From assembly GCA_001303885.1 (NCBI GenBank), contig LJUE01000040.1:1-13036 (forward strand): DNA of 13,036 nt, given 5' to 3'. The position numbers and the translations under genes were made by a program. Positions 6,452 to 12,763 of this stretch are shown piece after piece (position 1 is the first letter of the stretch; each line of letters begins with the position of its first letter). A model generated the notes under the pieces. It worked only from the letters and a program-made list of their open reading frames with translations, searched no databases and was not told the DNA's origin. Origin of the DNA: Planctomycetes bacterium SM23_32. GTDB lineage: Bacteria > Planctomycetota > Brocadiia > SM23-32.

Positions 6452-6510
6452 CGCACCACCTCGCCAAGCGGGGTTGAGTTGAGCGGCCGCGCCAGCTCCG
6501 CCGGCCGTAG
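6452..6510. repeat. 59-bp direct repeat, copy 2
   Basis: This is the direct partner of the copy at 5496-5554 (55 of 59 identical). It is followed after two bases by a piece of IS110 transposase sequence. The two copies bracket the orphan membrane gene, with IS110 DNA on the outer side of each. On the minus strand it keeps the RPAELARxLNSTPxGEVV peptide. Confidence 0.85.
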
Positions 6511-6512
6511 GC

Positions 6513-6575
6513 CCCTGGAGTCCACCACCAACGCCCTCGTCGTCGCCCGCCTGCTGCGCCGAAGGGCCGCAGAAC
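6513..6575 (+). mobile_element. Small remnant of an IS110-family transposase gene
   Basis: The frame reads LESTTNALVVARLLRRRA, matching residues 52-69 of the transposase at 5024 (LESTTNALAVAGLLKRRA) around the catalytic glutamate. The first 25 bases (6513-6537) are identical to 5175-5199, and the rest diverges at third codon positions. It therefore derives from a related but different IS110 element or an old copy. Nothing of the element is recognisable beyond these roughly 63 bases. The fragment ends about 5 bases before the stop codon of the leftward oxidoreductase gene. Confidence 0.7.
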
Positions 6576-6579
6576 GAGC

Positions 6580-7587
6580 CTACAGCTCAACGACCCGGCC
6601 CGTGCGGGCCGACTCCTCGATGGCCAGCAGCACCTGCGTGACCCTCGTGGCCTGCTCCGCGTCCGGCTGCGGTTCGACGCCGCGCTCCAGGCATTCGATG
6701 AAATAGTAAACCGAGTCGAACCACCAGCCGCTCGTGTGACCCAGCGGGTCCGGCGACGCGAAGTCGTAGTCCACGCTCCGCGCGCCCTGCGTGTAGGCCA
6801 TCATGTCGTCCGAGCGGAGCTTGCTGTACAGGGCGCCATCCCGGCCGACGATCTCGATCGCGAAGTCAATCTCCGGCGCGAACCCGTCGGGCATGATCCA
6901 GTTGGCGTCCATGGTGACCGTCGCGCCGCCGTCGAAGCCGAGCACGGCCACCACGGCGTCGGAAGTCTCGATGCCCCGCGACGTGAGCACGCCGTAGCTG
7001 GCCTTCGCGTAGACCTGCCTCGGCATGCCGCCGATCAGGTGCATCACCGTGTCCGTGCAGTGGGACAGCAGGAAGAACGTGGGCGTCGTCTTCGCCACCC
7101 ACTCGAGCGTGGCCGTCTTGCCGATCGGCTCGCGCAGCCGGATGAAGACGTTCTCGACGGGGCCGAGCGCGCCGGCGTCCAGCTGCTCCTTCAGCTTGCA
7201 GACCTGGCGCTTGTGGCGGTTGCCGAAGTTCACCATGAGCCTGCGGCCGGTCTCGCGGACGGCCTCCCGTATGGCGTGGCAGTCGGCCATGGTGGTCGCC
7301 AACGGCTTCTCGCACAGCACGTCCACGCCGGCCCGCAGGCAGGCGACGGCCGGCTCGCGATGATGGAAGTCGGGCGTCGCGACCGCGACGGCGTCCAGCT
7401 CCTCGGCCCGGAGCATGTCCTGGCAGTCCGCGTATAGCCGCTCCACGCCGTGGCGACGGCCGAGCGCCTCGGCCCTGCCCGGGTCCAGGTCGCAGACGGC
7501 CACCAGCTCGGCCGCGCTGGACTGGCTGAACGCCCGTGCATACAGCGCGCCCATCGTGCCCGCGCCGATCAGTCCCATCCTGATCAT
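6580..7587 (-). CDS. Gfo/Idh/MocA family NAD(P)-dependent oxidoreductase
   Basis: This 335-residue protein has the two-domain plan of the Gfo/Idh/MocA dehydrogenases. The N-terminal Rossmann fold has GLIGAGTMG (Gly8, Gly10, Gly13), and Asp33 after strand 2 (VCDLDP) favours NAD over NADP. VATPDFHH is at 69-76 and the family signature CEKPLA at 92-97, with catalytic-region Lys94. The C-terminal domain carries SHCTDTVMHLIGG (175-187), whose His176 and Asp179 fit the usual H-x-x-D active-site pair. Such enzymes oxidise or reduce sugars, inositols or related polyols in the cytoplasm; the substrate cannot be told. The start has a GAGGAGG site 9 bases upstream. The gene is divergent from the DUF4416 operon. 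Its stop abuts the IS110 remnant, so its terminator may have been displaced. Confidence 0.93.
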   Translation of the reverse strand: MIRMGLIGAGTMGALYARAFSQSSAAELVAVCDLDPGRAEALGRRHGVERLYADCQDMLRAEELDAVAVATPDFHHREPAVACLRAGVDVLCEKPLATTMADCHAIREAVRETGRRLMVNFGNRHKRQVCKLKEQLDAGALGPVENVFIRLREPIGKTATLEWVAKTTPTFFLLSHCTDTVMHLIGGMPRQVYAKASYGVLTSRGIETSDAVVAVLGFDGGATVTMDANWIMPDGFAPEIDFAIEIVGRDGALYSKLRSDDMMAYTQGARSVDYDFASPDPLGHTSGWWFDSVYYFIECLERGVEPQPDAEQATRVTQVLLAIEESARTGRVVEL

Positions 7588-7700
7588 CGTCCCGCGCCTC
7601 CTCTTGTCCGTGGTCCGGCGCCGTGGCCGGCATACGCGCCTCAGAGAGTATCGGAGCGCGCCCTGCGCGGCAACTGGCGTCGGCGCCGGCGCCGGGCTGA

Positions 7701-7729
7701 TTGAAAGGTCGAGTCGGGGCGCCTATAAT
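7701..7729 (+). promoter_or_regulatory. Near-consensus sigma70 promoter for the DUF4416-ndk-lipoprotein operon
   Basis: TTGAAA (7701-7706) and a perfect TATAAT (7724-7729) are separated by exactly 17 bases, with the start codon 57 bases after the -10 box. This is the best promoter in the window. A 14-bp perfect palindrome, CGGCGCC/GGCGCCG, at 7681-7694 ends 6 bases before the -35 box and could be a regulator site, or simply GC-rich sequence. Confidence 0.7.
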
Positions 7730-7786
7730 GCCGCTGTGCGGCGGAGCCGGCGGCGCCGCCGCGAGCGGGCACTTCGGGAGGATGGC

Positions 7787-8329
7787 ATGGGAGAGGCGAC
7801 CCGTCCCCGCCCGGTGAACCTGATCTGCGGCGTGCTGGCCGCGCGCCGGGAGTGGCTGGACGCGGCCAGGGACCGCCTCGAGAGGGCACTCGGGCCGATA
7901 GACCTGAGCAGCGACGTCTGGCCGTTCGATCAGATGGACTACTATGAGGCCGAGATGGGCGCGCCCCTGCTGCGGGCCATCCACAGCTTCGCAGAGATGG
8001 TGGCGCCGGACAACCTGCCGGCCGCGAAGCACACGACCAACCGGCTGGAGAAGGAGCTGGCGGACGAACTGCCGGGGGCGCCCCGGCGCCCCGTCAACCT
8101 GGACCCCGGCTATGTCGCGCTCGGCAAGCTGGTGCTGGCCACCACCAAGGACTACGCGCACCGCGTCTACCTGGGCGGCGGCATCTACGCGGAGTCCACG
8201 CTGCGCTGGCGGGACGGCGCCTTCGAGCCCTGGCCGTGGAGCTATCCCGACTACGCCACGGACCAATACCGGGCATTCTTCGCCAGGGTGCGGGCCCTCT
8301 ACACCGAGAAACTCGACGCCATGGACTGA
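7787..8329 (+). CDS. DUF4416 family protein
   Basis: This 180-residue cytoplasmic protein has no signal peptide or TM helix. It follows the DUF4416 pattern: LICGVLAA near the start, LGPIDLSSDVWPFDQMDYYEAEMG (about 34-57), a SFAEMVAPDNLPAAKHTTNRLE stretch, then VNLDPGYVALGKLVLATTKDYAHRVYLGGGIYAESTL and a WPWSYPDY ending. The function of the family is not known. Its spread of conserved Asp, Tyr, His and Lys residues is enzyme-like, but that is inference. The frame is open far upstream, yet a GGAGG site 5 bases before ATG 7787 and the start of family similarity fix the start. The stop is 42 bases before ndk, so it is the first gene of a probable three-gene operon with a nucleotide kinase and a lipoprotein. 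Confidence 0.88.
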   Translation: MGEATRPRPVNLICGVLAARREWLDAARDRLERALGPIDLSSDVWPFDQMDYYEAEMGAPLLRAIHSFAEMVAPDNLPAAKHTTNRLEKELADELPGAPRRPVNLDPGYVALGKLVLATTKDYAHRVYLGGGIYAESTLRWRDGAFEPWPWSYPDYATDQYRAFFARVRALYTEKLDAMD

Positions 8330-8371
8330 GGCGCGGGGCTCTGCCCCGGCCGCGGGAGGTCACGGGTCTCG

Positions 8372-8842
8372 ATGGAAAGAACGCTGGTGTTCCTGAAGGC
8401 AGACGCGCTCAGGCGCGGGCTGGTGGGCGAGATCATCGGACGCTTCGAGCGGAAGGGCTTCCTGATAGAGGGGCTGAAGATGGTAGCGCTGTCCGAGGAG
8501 TTCGTCCGGGAGCACTACGCCGCCCATCGCGGCAAGGAGTTCTACGAGCCCCTCGTGCGCTACGTGACCAGCGGTCCGGCGGTGGCCATGGTGCTGGCGG
8601 GCAGAAACGCGGTGGCCGTGGTGCGGCGCATGATGGGGGAGACCTTCGGCTCGGATGCCGAGCCGGGCACAATCCGCGGCGACCTGGCGCTGAGCAACCG
8701 TTACAACCTGGTGCACGGCAGCGACAGCCCCGAGGCCGCCGGGCGCGAGATCGGCGCGTTCTTCGAGCCCGACGAACTGGTAAGCTATGGCGAGGACGCG
8801 ACGCGGTGGATCTACGACCAGACAGGGCCCGAACCCGTCTGA
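8372..8842 (+). CDS. ndk: Nucleoside diphosphate kinase
   Basis: Ndk moves the gamma phosphate of ATP to nucleoside diphosphates through a phosphohistidine and so balances NTP and dNTP pools in the cytoplasm. The 156-residue protein has the whole family plan: ERTLVFLKADALRRGLVGEII at the start, RFERKGFLIEGLKM, YAAHRGKEFYEPLVRYVTSGP, GTIRGDLA, then N-L-V-H-G-S-D-S with the catalytic His115, and a C-terminal FFEPDEL. The usual K-P-[DN]-A near the nucleotide site reads K-A-D-A here (9-12), a mild variant; Lys9 is kept. The GGGAGG site is about 12 bases from the ATG, which is rather long. The lipoprotein gene follows after 17 bases. Confidence 0.97.
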   Translation: MERTLVFLKADALRRGLVGEIIGRFERKGFLIEGLKMVALSEEFVREHYAAHRGKEFYEPLVRYVTSGPAVAMVLAGRNAVAVVRRMMGETFGSDAEPGTIRGDLALSNRYNLVHGSDSPEAAGREIGAFFEPDELVSYGEDATRWIYDQTGPEPV

Positions 8843-8859
8843 GGAAGCGGAGGAGAGAG

Positions 8860-9711
8860 ATGCGTGGGGCATGTTCGTTTCGGACGGCGGTTGTGGCGTG
8901 GGCGGCGCCTGTGGCCAGCGTCCTGGCCCTGCTGCTGATGGCGGCGCCAGGCTGCGGCGGGGGGGCGGGGGAGCTGAGCCCGCCGGCCGCCGTGACGCTC
9001 CCGCCGCGTACGCTGGACTACGTGACGGCGGTGCTCCAGACCAACTCGCGGCGCTGGATGACGCTGCAGGCCGCTTGCAGGGTGACCGTCGCCAGCCCGC
9101 AGATCCCGCAGCCGGGCAATCGGGTCACTTTCCGCTCCGGCCGGCTCTACTTCCAGAAGCCCGGCAAGGTGCACCTGCGCGTGCCGGACAGCGGCGACCC
9201 GAGCCTGAAGATCGTGGGCGACGGGCAGGCCTACCAGGCGCAGATGCCCGTCTTCGAGGACCGCTATTCGGGCCTTTACGGCGATCCCGTCGTCTCGCGG
9301 CCGAGACGCATCCACTTCCTGCCGGCCGACATCGCTTATGCCCTCGAACCGGCGGACGCGCTCAGGGGCATGGGCCTGGCGTTCAAGCAGACCGAGCAGT
9401 TCGCGGCCATTGACTGCCTGGACTTCGTCACCGAGCCGGAGCCGTCCCTGAAGGTCGTCAGCTCGGTCCTGTTCGGCAAGCGCACGGACACCGTCCCCCA
9501 GGTTGAGACGTTCGGCGACGATGGTGCGATCCGCTCGCGCGTCAGCCGCCTGTTGATCAGGGCCGAACCGGGGCTGCACGATGAACCGGTCCCGCTGCCC
9601 CACGCCCTGCTCATCATCTACCCCCAGGAGCGCACGTCCATCCTAATGGCCCTGACCGACCTCAAGCTCAATGCCGAGCTGAACCCCGAGCTCTTCGAGC
9701 TGACCGAGTGA
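8860..9711 (+). CDS. Putative lipoprotein with LolA/LolB-like fold
   Basis: This 283-residue protein starts with a signal peptide (Arg2, Arg8, hydrophobic 11-29) ending in A-P-G-C. Cys32 can serve as the lipid-modified residue, although the -3 residue is Ala rather than the usual Leu. The mature part has DYVTAVLQTNSRRWMTLQAACRVTV (53-77), a G-R-L-Y-F-Q-K-P-G-K-V-H-L-R strand pair (94-107) and LKIVGDGQAYQAQMP (116-130). This run of paired strands resembles the LolA/LolB superfamily, whose members bind lipids or lipoprotein acyl chains in the periplasm. The resemblance is by eye and distant. The frame is open far upstream through ndk, but GGAGGAGA before ATG 8860 and the signal peptide fix the start. 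The gene lies 17 bases after ndk and is convergent with the zinc-finger gene 43 bases away; no clear terminator was seen between them. Confidence 0.7.
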   Translation: MRGACSFRTAVVAWAAPVASVLALLLMAAPGCGGGAGELSPPAAVTLPPRTLDYVTAVLQTNSRRWMTLQAACRVTVASPQIPQPGNRVTFRSGRLYFQKPGKVHLRVPDSGDPSLKIVGDGQAYQAQMPVFEDRYSGLYGDPVVSRPRRIHFLPADIAYALEPADALRGMGLAFKQTEQFAAIDCLDFVTEPEPSLKVVSSVLFGKRTDTVPQVETFGDDGAIRSRVSRLLIRAEPGLHDEPVPLPHALLIIYPQERTSILMALTDLKLNAELNPELFELTE

Positions 9712-9754
9712 GAAGACGCGGGTGCCCGGCGTGCCGCTGGCGGACGCGCGGCGT

Positions 9755-10069
9755 TCAGGGGATGCCGAACAGGTAGGAGAGCCAGCCGGCCTTCATCGCC
9801 GCTATCACGATGATGATCATCAGGACGGCCACGATCACGGGCTTCAGCAGGCTCCGGCGCGGCCTGGGGGGCTCGGGGCGCTTGGTCTGGACGAAGTCGC
9901 GGTAGGCGGCCTCGCACTGCCGGCTGCAGAAGGCGCCGTGCTCCGTCTTGAAGGCACATGCGTCGCAGACGGGCTTATGACACTGGGGGCATCGGAACTC
10001 GGCGCGCGCTTCGTGGCAGACGCCGCACTTCGTCTCTATGGTGACTTCCCGGCGTTTCTGTCGGCGCAT
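9755..10069 (-). CDS. Small zinc-finger (B-box-like) protein with C-terminal TM anchor
   Basis: This 104-residue protein has eight cysteines in pairs: C15-x2-C18, C27-x2-C30, C35-x2-C38 and C48-x3-C52, with His44 as a further candidate. The spacing fits two interleaved zinc sites, as in B-box or treble-clef fingers. A Pro/Arg-rich linker (64-73) leads to one TM helix at about 77-92 and a short hydrophobic tail, so the zinc domain should face the cytoplasm from a tail anchor. It starts 4 bases after the hslU stop, without a strong ribosome site, which implies translational coupling. Its function is unknown. Position as third gene of the hslVU operon suggests a link to HslVU proteolysis, for example bringing membrane substrates to it, but that is inference. 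Confidence 0.75.
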   Translation of the reverse strand: MRRQKRREVTIETKCGVCHEARAEFRCPQCHKPVCDACAFKTEHGAFCSRQCEAAYRDFVQTKRPEPPRPRRSLLKPVIVAVLMIIIVIAAMKAGWLSYLFGIP

Positions 10070-10073
10070 CGGT

Positions 10074-11399
10074 TCACAGGATGTAGCGGGTCAGGTCTTC
10101 GTCTTCCATCAGCTCGGCCAGCTTCCTGTCCACGTAGTCGCGATCCACGTGCACGCGCCTCTCGTCCAGGTCCGGCGCCTCGAAGCTCACCTCCTCGAGC
10201 AGCCTCTCCATCACCGTGTGCAGGCGGCGGGCGCCGATGCTGCGGGTGCGCTGGTTGATCTGCTCGGCGAACTCGGCCACGCGCTCGACCGCCTCGTCGT
10301 CGAAGCTCAGCTCCACGCCTTCGGTGGCCAGCAGCTCGGTATACTGCCGCGTCAGCGCCGTGCGCGGCTCGCGCAATATCCGCACGAAGTCGTCCTTGGT
10401 CAGGTCCTTCAGCTCCACGCGGATGGGGAAGCGGCCCTGGAGCTCGGGTATGAGGTCGCTGGGCTTGGCTACGTTGAAGGCGCCGGCGGCGATGAACAGG
10501 ATGTGGTCGGTCTTGACGGTGCCGTAGCGGGTGGGGACGGTGCAGCCTTCCACCACGGGCAGCAGGTCGCGCTGGACGCCCTCGCGGCTCACGTCGGGGC
10601 CGTGGACCTCGCCGCCGGCGCTGGCTATCTTGTCCAGTTCGTCAACGAAGATGATGCCCTGGTTCTCGGCGCGCCACAGCGCCTGGCGGGCCACATCCTG
10701 GCGGTCTATGAGCTTCTCGCTCTCCTGGCGGACCAGCACTTCGCGCGCTTCGGCCACGGTCATGCGGCGCCTCTCGCTGCGGGAGGGCAGCATCTCCTCC
10801 AGGAAGCTCTGCATGTCGAAGCCCATCTCCTCGCCGCCCAGCGAGACCCCTTGGATCACCACCGGCTTCTCGGTGACTTCCACTTCCGCCTGGCGCTCGT
10901 CCAGCTTGCCCTCCCTCAGCATGAGGCGCAGCCGCTCGCGGGCCCGCTCCCGCTGCTCGCGGCGGTCCGCGTCGCCCGAGTCGGGCGGCTCATAGAGCAC
11001 GTCGAGCAGGCGCTCCTCGGCGTTGGCCGCTGCCTGGGGACGCACCTGTTCCCACATCTGCTGGCGCACCATGTTGGCCGCCAGCTCCACCAGCTCCCGC
11101 ACCATGCTCTCCACGTCGCGGCCGTGGTAGCCCACCTCGGTGTAGTGGCTGGCTTCCACCTTGATGAAGGGCGCGTTGGCCAGCCCGGCCAGACGGCGGG
11201 CTATCTCCGTCTTGCCCACGCCGGTGGGTCCGATCATGATGATGTTCTTCGGCAGCACGTCCTGGCGCAGCTCTTCGGAGAGCTGCTGGCGCCGCCAGCG
11301 GTTGCGCAGCGCCACGGCCACCGCGCGCTTGGCTTCGTCCTGGCCCACGATGTACTGGTCGAGCTGCCGGACGATGGCGCGCGGCGTGAGCGCCGTCAC
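10074..11399 (-). CDS. hslU: HslU, ATPase subunit of the HslVU protease
   Basis: HslU is the hexameric AAA+ unfoldase that feeds proteins into the HslV peptidase. This 441-residue form nearly equals E. coli HslU (443). Walker A GPTGVGKT lies at 57-64, the same numbering as E. coli. The pore motif at 90-93 reads G-Y-H-G instead of the usual G-Y-V-G. The intermediate (I) domain spans about 110-240, Walker B is IIFVDELDK (249-257), the arginine-finger region is PELQGRFPIRVEL, sensor 2 is RSIGARRL, and the C-terminus ends DLTRYIL, the tail that docks into HslV. The start is taken at GTG 11399, overlapping the hslV stop as GTGA and aligning with the E. coli N-terminus (TALTPRAIVRQLDQYIVGQ). An ATG at 11441 inside hslV would add 14 unrelated residues. 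Confidence 0.95.
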   Translation of the reverse strand: MTALTPRAIVRQLDQYIVGQDEAKRAVAVALRNRWRRQQLSEELRQDVLPKNIIMIGPTGVGKTEIARRLAGLANAPFIKVEASHYTEVGYHGRDVESMVRELVELAANMVRQQMWEQVRPQAAANAEERLLDVLYEPPDSGDADRREQRERARERLRLMLREGKLDERQAEVEVTEKPVVIQGVSLGGEEMGFDMQSFLEEMLPSRSERRRMTVAEAREVLVRQESEKLIDRQDVARQALWRAENQGIIFVDELDKIASAGGEVHGPDVSREGVQRDLLPVVEGCTVPTRYGTVKTDHILFIAAGAFNVAKPSDLIPELQGRFPIRVELKDLTKDDFVRILREPRTALTRQYTELLATEGVELSFDDEAVERVAEFAEQINQRTRSIGARRLHTVMERLLEEVSFEAPDLDERRVHVDRDYVDRKLAELMEDEDLTRYIL

Positions 11400-11965
11400 G
11401 GCAGGGTCTCGATGCGTATCTGGCTGTTCGTGTAGACGCATATCTCGGCCGCCAGCTCAAGCGACTTCCGCACGATCTCGGTGGGGCCCAGCTCCGTGTT
11501 GCGCAGAAGGGCCCGGGCGGCGGCCGTCGCCACGGCTCCGCCCGAGCCGATGCCGATCACGCCGTCGTCCGGCTCTATCACCTCCCCGTTGCCGGTGATC
11601 AGCAGGCTGTACTTCCCGTCCACGGCCACCAGCAGGCTCTGCAGGGGCCGCAGGGCGCGGTCGGTGCGCCACTCCTTGGCCAGTTCGTGCGCGCTGCGCA
11701 GCAGGTTGCCCTGGTAGGTCTCCAGCTTGTTGCTGAACCGGTCCAGCAAGGCGAACGCGTCGCCCGCCGAGCCGGCGAACCCGACAATGACGTTGTCCTG
11801 GTGCAGGCGGCGGATCTTGACCGCCGAGGACTTCACCACGGTCTCGTTCAGCGTCACCTGGCCGTCGCCGCCCACGGCCACCTCGTCCCCGGAGCGCACC
11901 GACAGGATGGTCGTGCTCCGCCAGGTGCCGCAGATGCTCTCGTCGGCGCTGCCTTTGCTGCGCAT
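11396..11965 (-). CDS. hslV: HslV, peptidase subunit of the HslVU protease
   Basis: HslV is the threonine peptidase of the bacterial proteasome-like HslVU complex. Family similarity starts at T-T-I-L-S-V-R, so the catalytic threonine is Thr18. With that offset of 17, Asp34, Lys50 and Ser141 fall on the family's active-site residues Asp17, Lys33 and Ser125. GGDGQVTL, GFAGSAGDAF, ELAKEWRTDR, ITGNGEVIEP, IGSGG and ICVYTN follow as expected. The start ATG has an AGGAG site 6 bases upstream, and no later start precedes Thr18. The 17-residue leader must therefore be cut off to free the threonine, unlike E. coli, where only Met is removed. The protein is 189 residues and its stop overlaps the hslU start by 4 bases. 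A promoter candidate lies 32 bases upstream. Confidence 0.95.
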   Translation of the reverse strand: MRSKGSADESICGTWRSTTILSVRSGDEVAVGGDGQVTLNETVVKSSAVKIRRLHQDNVIVGFAGSAGDAFALLDRFSNKLETYQGNLLRSAHELAKEWRTDRALRPLQSLLVAVDGKYSLLITGNGEVIEPDDGVIGIGSGGAVATAAARALLRNTELGPTEIVRKSLELAAEICVYTNSQIRIETLP

Positions 11966-11996
11966 GGGCCGCTCCTCTCCCCCTCTGACGCGGTGT

Positions 11997-12025
11997 ATTA
12001 TCCGGGCTGCCCGACGGCTTTGCAA
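11997..12025 (-). promoter_or_regulatory. Candidate sigma70-type promoter for hslVU
   Basis: On the minus strand, TTGCAA (12025-12020, 4 of 6) and GATAAT (12002-11997, 5 of 6) are separated by exactly 17 bases. The hslV start lies 31 bases beyond the -10 box, so the 5' leader would be short, about 25 bases. No heat-shock-type (sigma32) boxes or inverted repeat of the CIRCE type were seen. Confidence 0.5.
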
Positions 12026-12057
12026 GGCTTGGCAGGGCTTCGGGACCACGGGGGGAG

Positions 12058-12086
12058 TGGACGCGCCCCGAGGACGCCGTTATGAT
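12058..12086 (+). promoter_or_regulatory. Candidate sigma70-type promoter for the beta-helix protein gene
   Basis: TGGACG (12058-12063, 4 of 6) and TATGAT (12081-12086, 5 of 6) are 17 bases apart, with the GTG start 33 bases after the -10 box. It is back-to-back with the hslV promoter candidate; the two -35 boxes are 32 bases apart. Confidence 0.45.
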
Positions 12087-12119
12087 TCGGTCCGAACCCC
12101 AACGCCAGGAGGAGGAACC

Positions 12120-12707
12120 GTGGCCGAGCAGCAGGGCGAGGTCGAGGTCCACCCCACGGCGCGCGTGCACCCGAGCGCGACGCTCGACGGCAGGATCAGC
12201 ATCGGCGCGCACACGCTCGTCGGCGCCGGCGCCGTGCTGACCGGCGACGTCACGGTCGGCCACCACAGCCTGGTCCAGTGCAACACGGTCATCCGCGGCA
12301 CGGTGCGCATCGGCAACTACGTGCACGTCTACGACCTGGTCTGCATCGAGCAGGGCCGCCCCGCCAGCGTGGGCGGCTCGGCGGCCGAAGAGCCTGACCA
12401 GTCCGTCATCGCCGATTACGCCTGGATCAACCACGGCGCCACCATGCACGGCAGCCGCCTGGGCGAGGGCGCCGTGGTGGGGTTGAACGCCAGCCTGAAC
12501 TACAACTGCCGCATCGGCGCCGGCGCCATCGTGATGGACGGGGCGGCCTGCCCCGTGGACTTCGTCCTGCCGGCGGACTGCATCGCCGACGGCGTGCCGG
12601 CGCGTGTCGTCCGGGAGAGCATTACTGACCAGGACCGCATCCGCGTGATGGGCCTCGTGCCGCGGCAGTGGGCAGAGTACGCCGGCAAGATGCAGGAGGG
12701 CGGCTGA
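12120..12707 (+). CDS. Left-handed beta-helix protein related to gamma carbonic anhydrases
   Basis: This 195-residue protein is built of hexapeptide repeats (for example GAGAVL, GDVTVG, GAVVGL, GAGAIV) forming a left-handed beta-helix, followed by a C-terminal helix from about 165. The layout matches the gamma carbonic anhydrase / hexapeptide transferase superfamily. His105-x4-His110 (INHGATMHG) fits two zinc ligands of gamma carbonic anhydrases. The third ligand position, aligned by eye in the strand YVHVYDLVCIEQ, seems to be Glu77 instead of His, and the usual R-G-D reads R-G-T (59-61). An insert of about 15 residues (81-95) lies between these parts. It may be a metal-binding enzyme of another specificity or a transferase. 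The GTG start is fixed by AGGAGGAGG 4 bases upstream; the frame is open far upstream without a plausible start. Confidence 0.85.
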   Translation: MAEQQGEVEVHPTARVHPSATLDGRISIGAHTLVGAGAVLTGDVTVGHHSLVQCNTVIRGTVRIGNYVHVYDLVCIEQGRPASVGGSAAEEPDQSVIADYAWINHGATMHGSRLGEGAVVGLNASLNYNCRIGAGAIVMDGAACPVDFVLPADCIADGVPARVVRESITDQDRIRVMGLVPRQWAEYAGKMQEGG

Positions 12708-12763
12708 GCGTCGTGTGGTTGTGGCGGGTTCGTGGTCCTCGTCGAATGGCCGAGAGGGTGGAG

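Noticed and set aside
7647..7673. Minus-strand GATACT with TTGCCG upstream as promoter of the leftward oxidoreductase
   Set aside because: The spacing is only 15 bases and the -35 match is poor, so it is not reported as a feature.
9712..9754. Terminator between the convergent lipoprotein and zinc-finger genes
   Set aside because: Only 3-4 bp stems could be drawn and no T-run is present on either strand.
10038..11435. A 465-codon rightward open frame opposite hslU
   Set aside because: It is the antisense of a strongly conserved gene; its product is His/Leu/Ala-rich with no recognisable domain.
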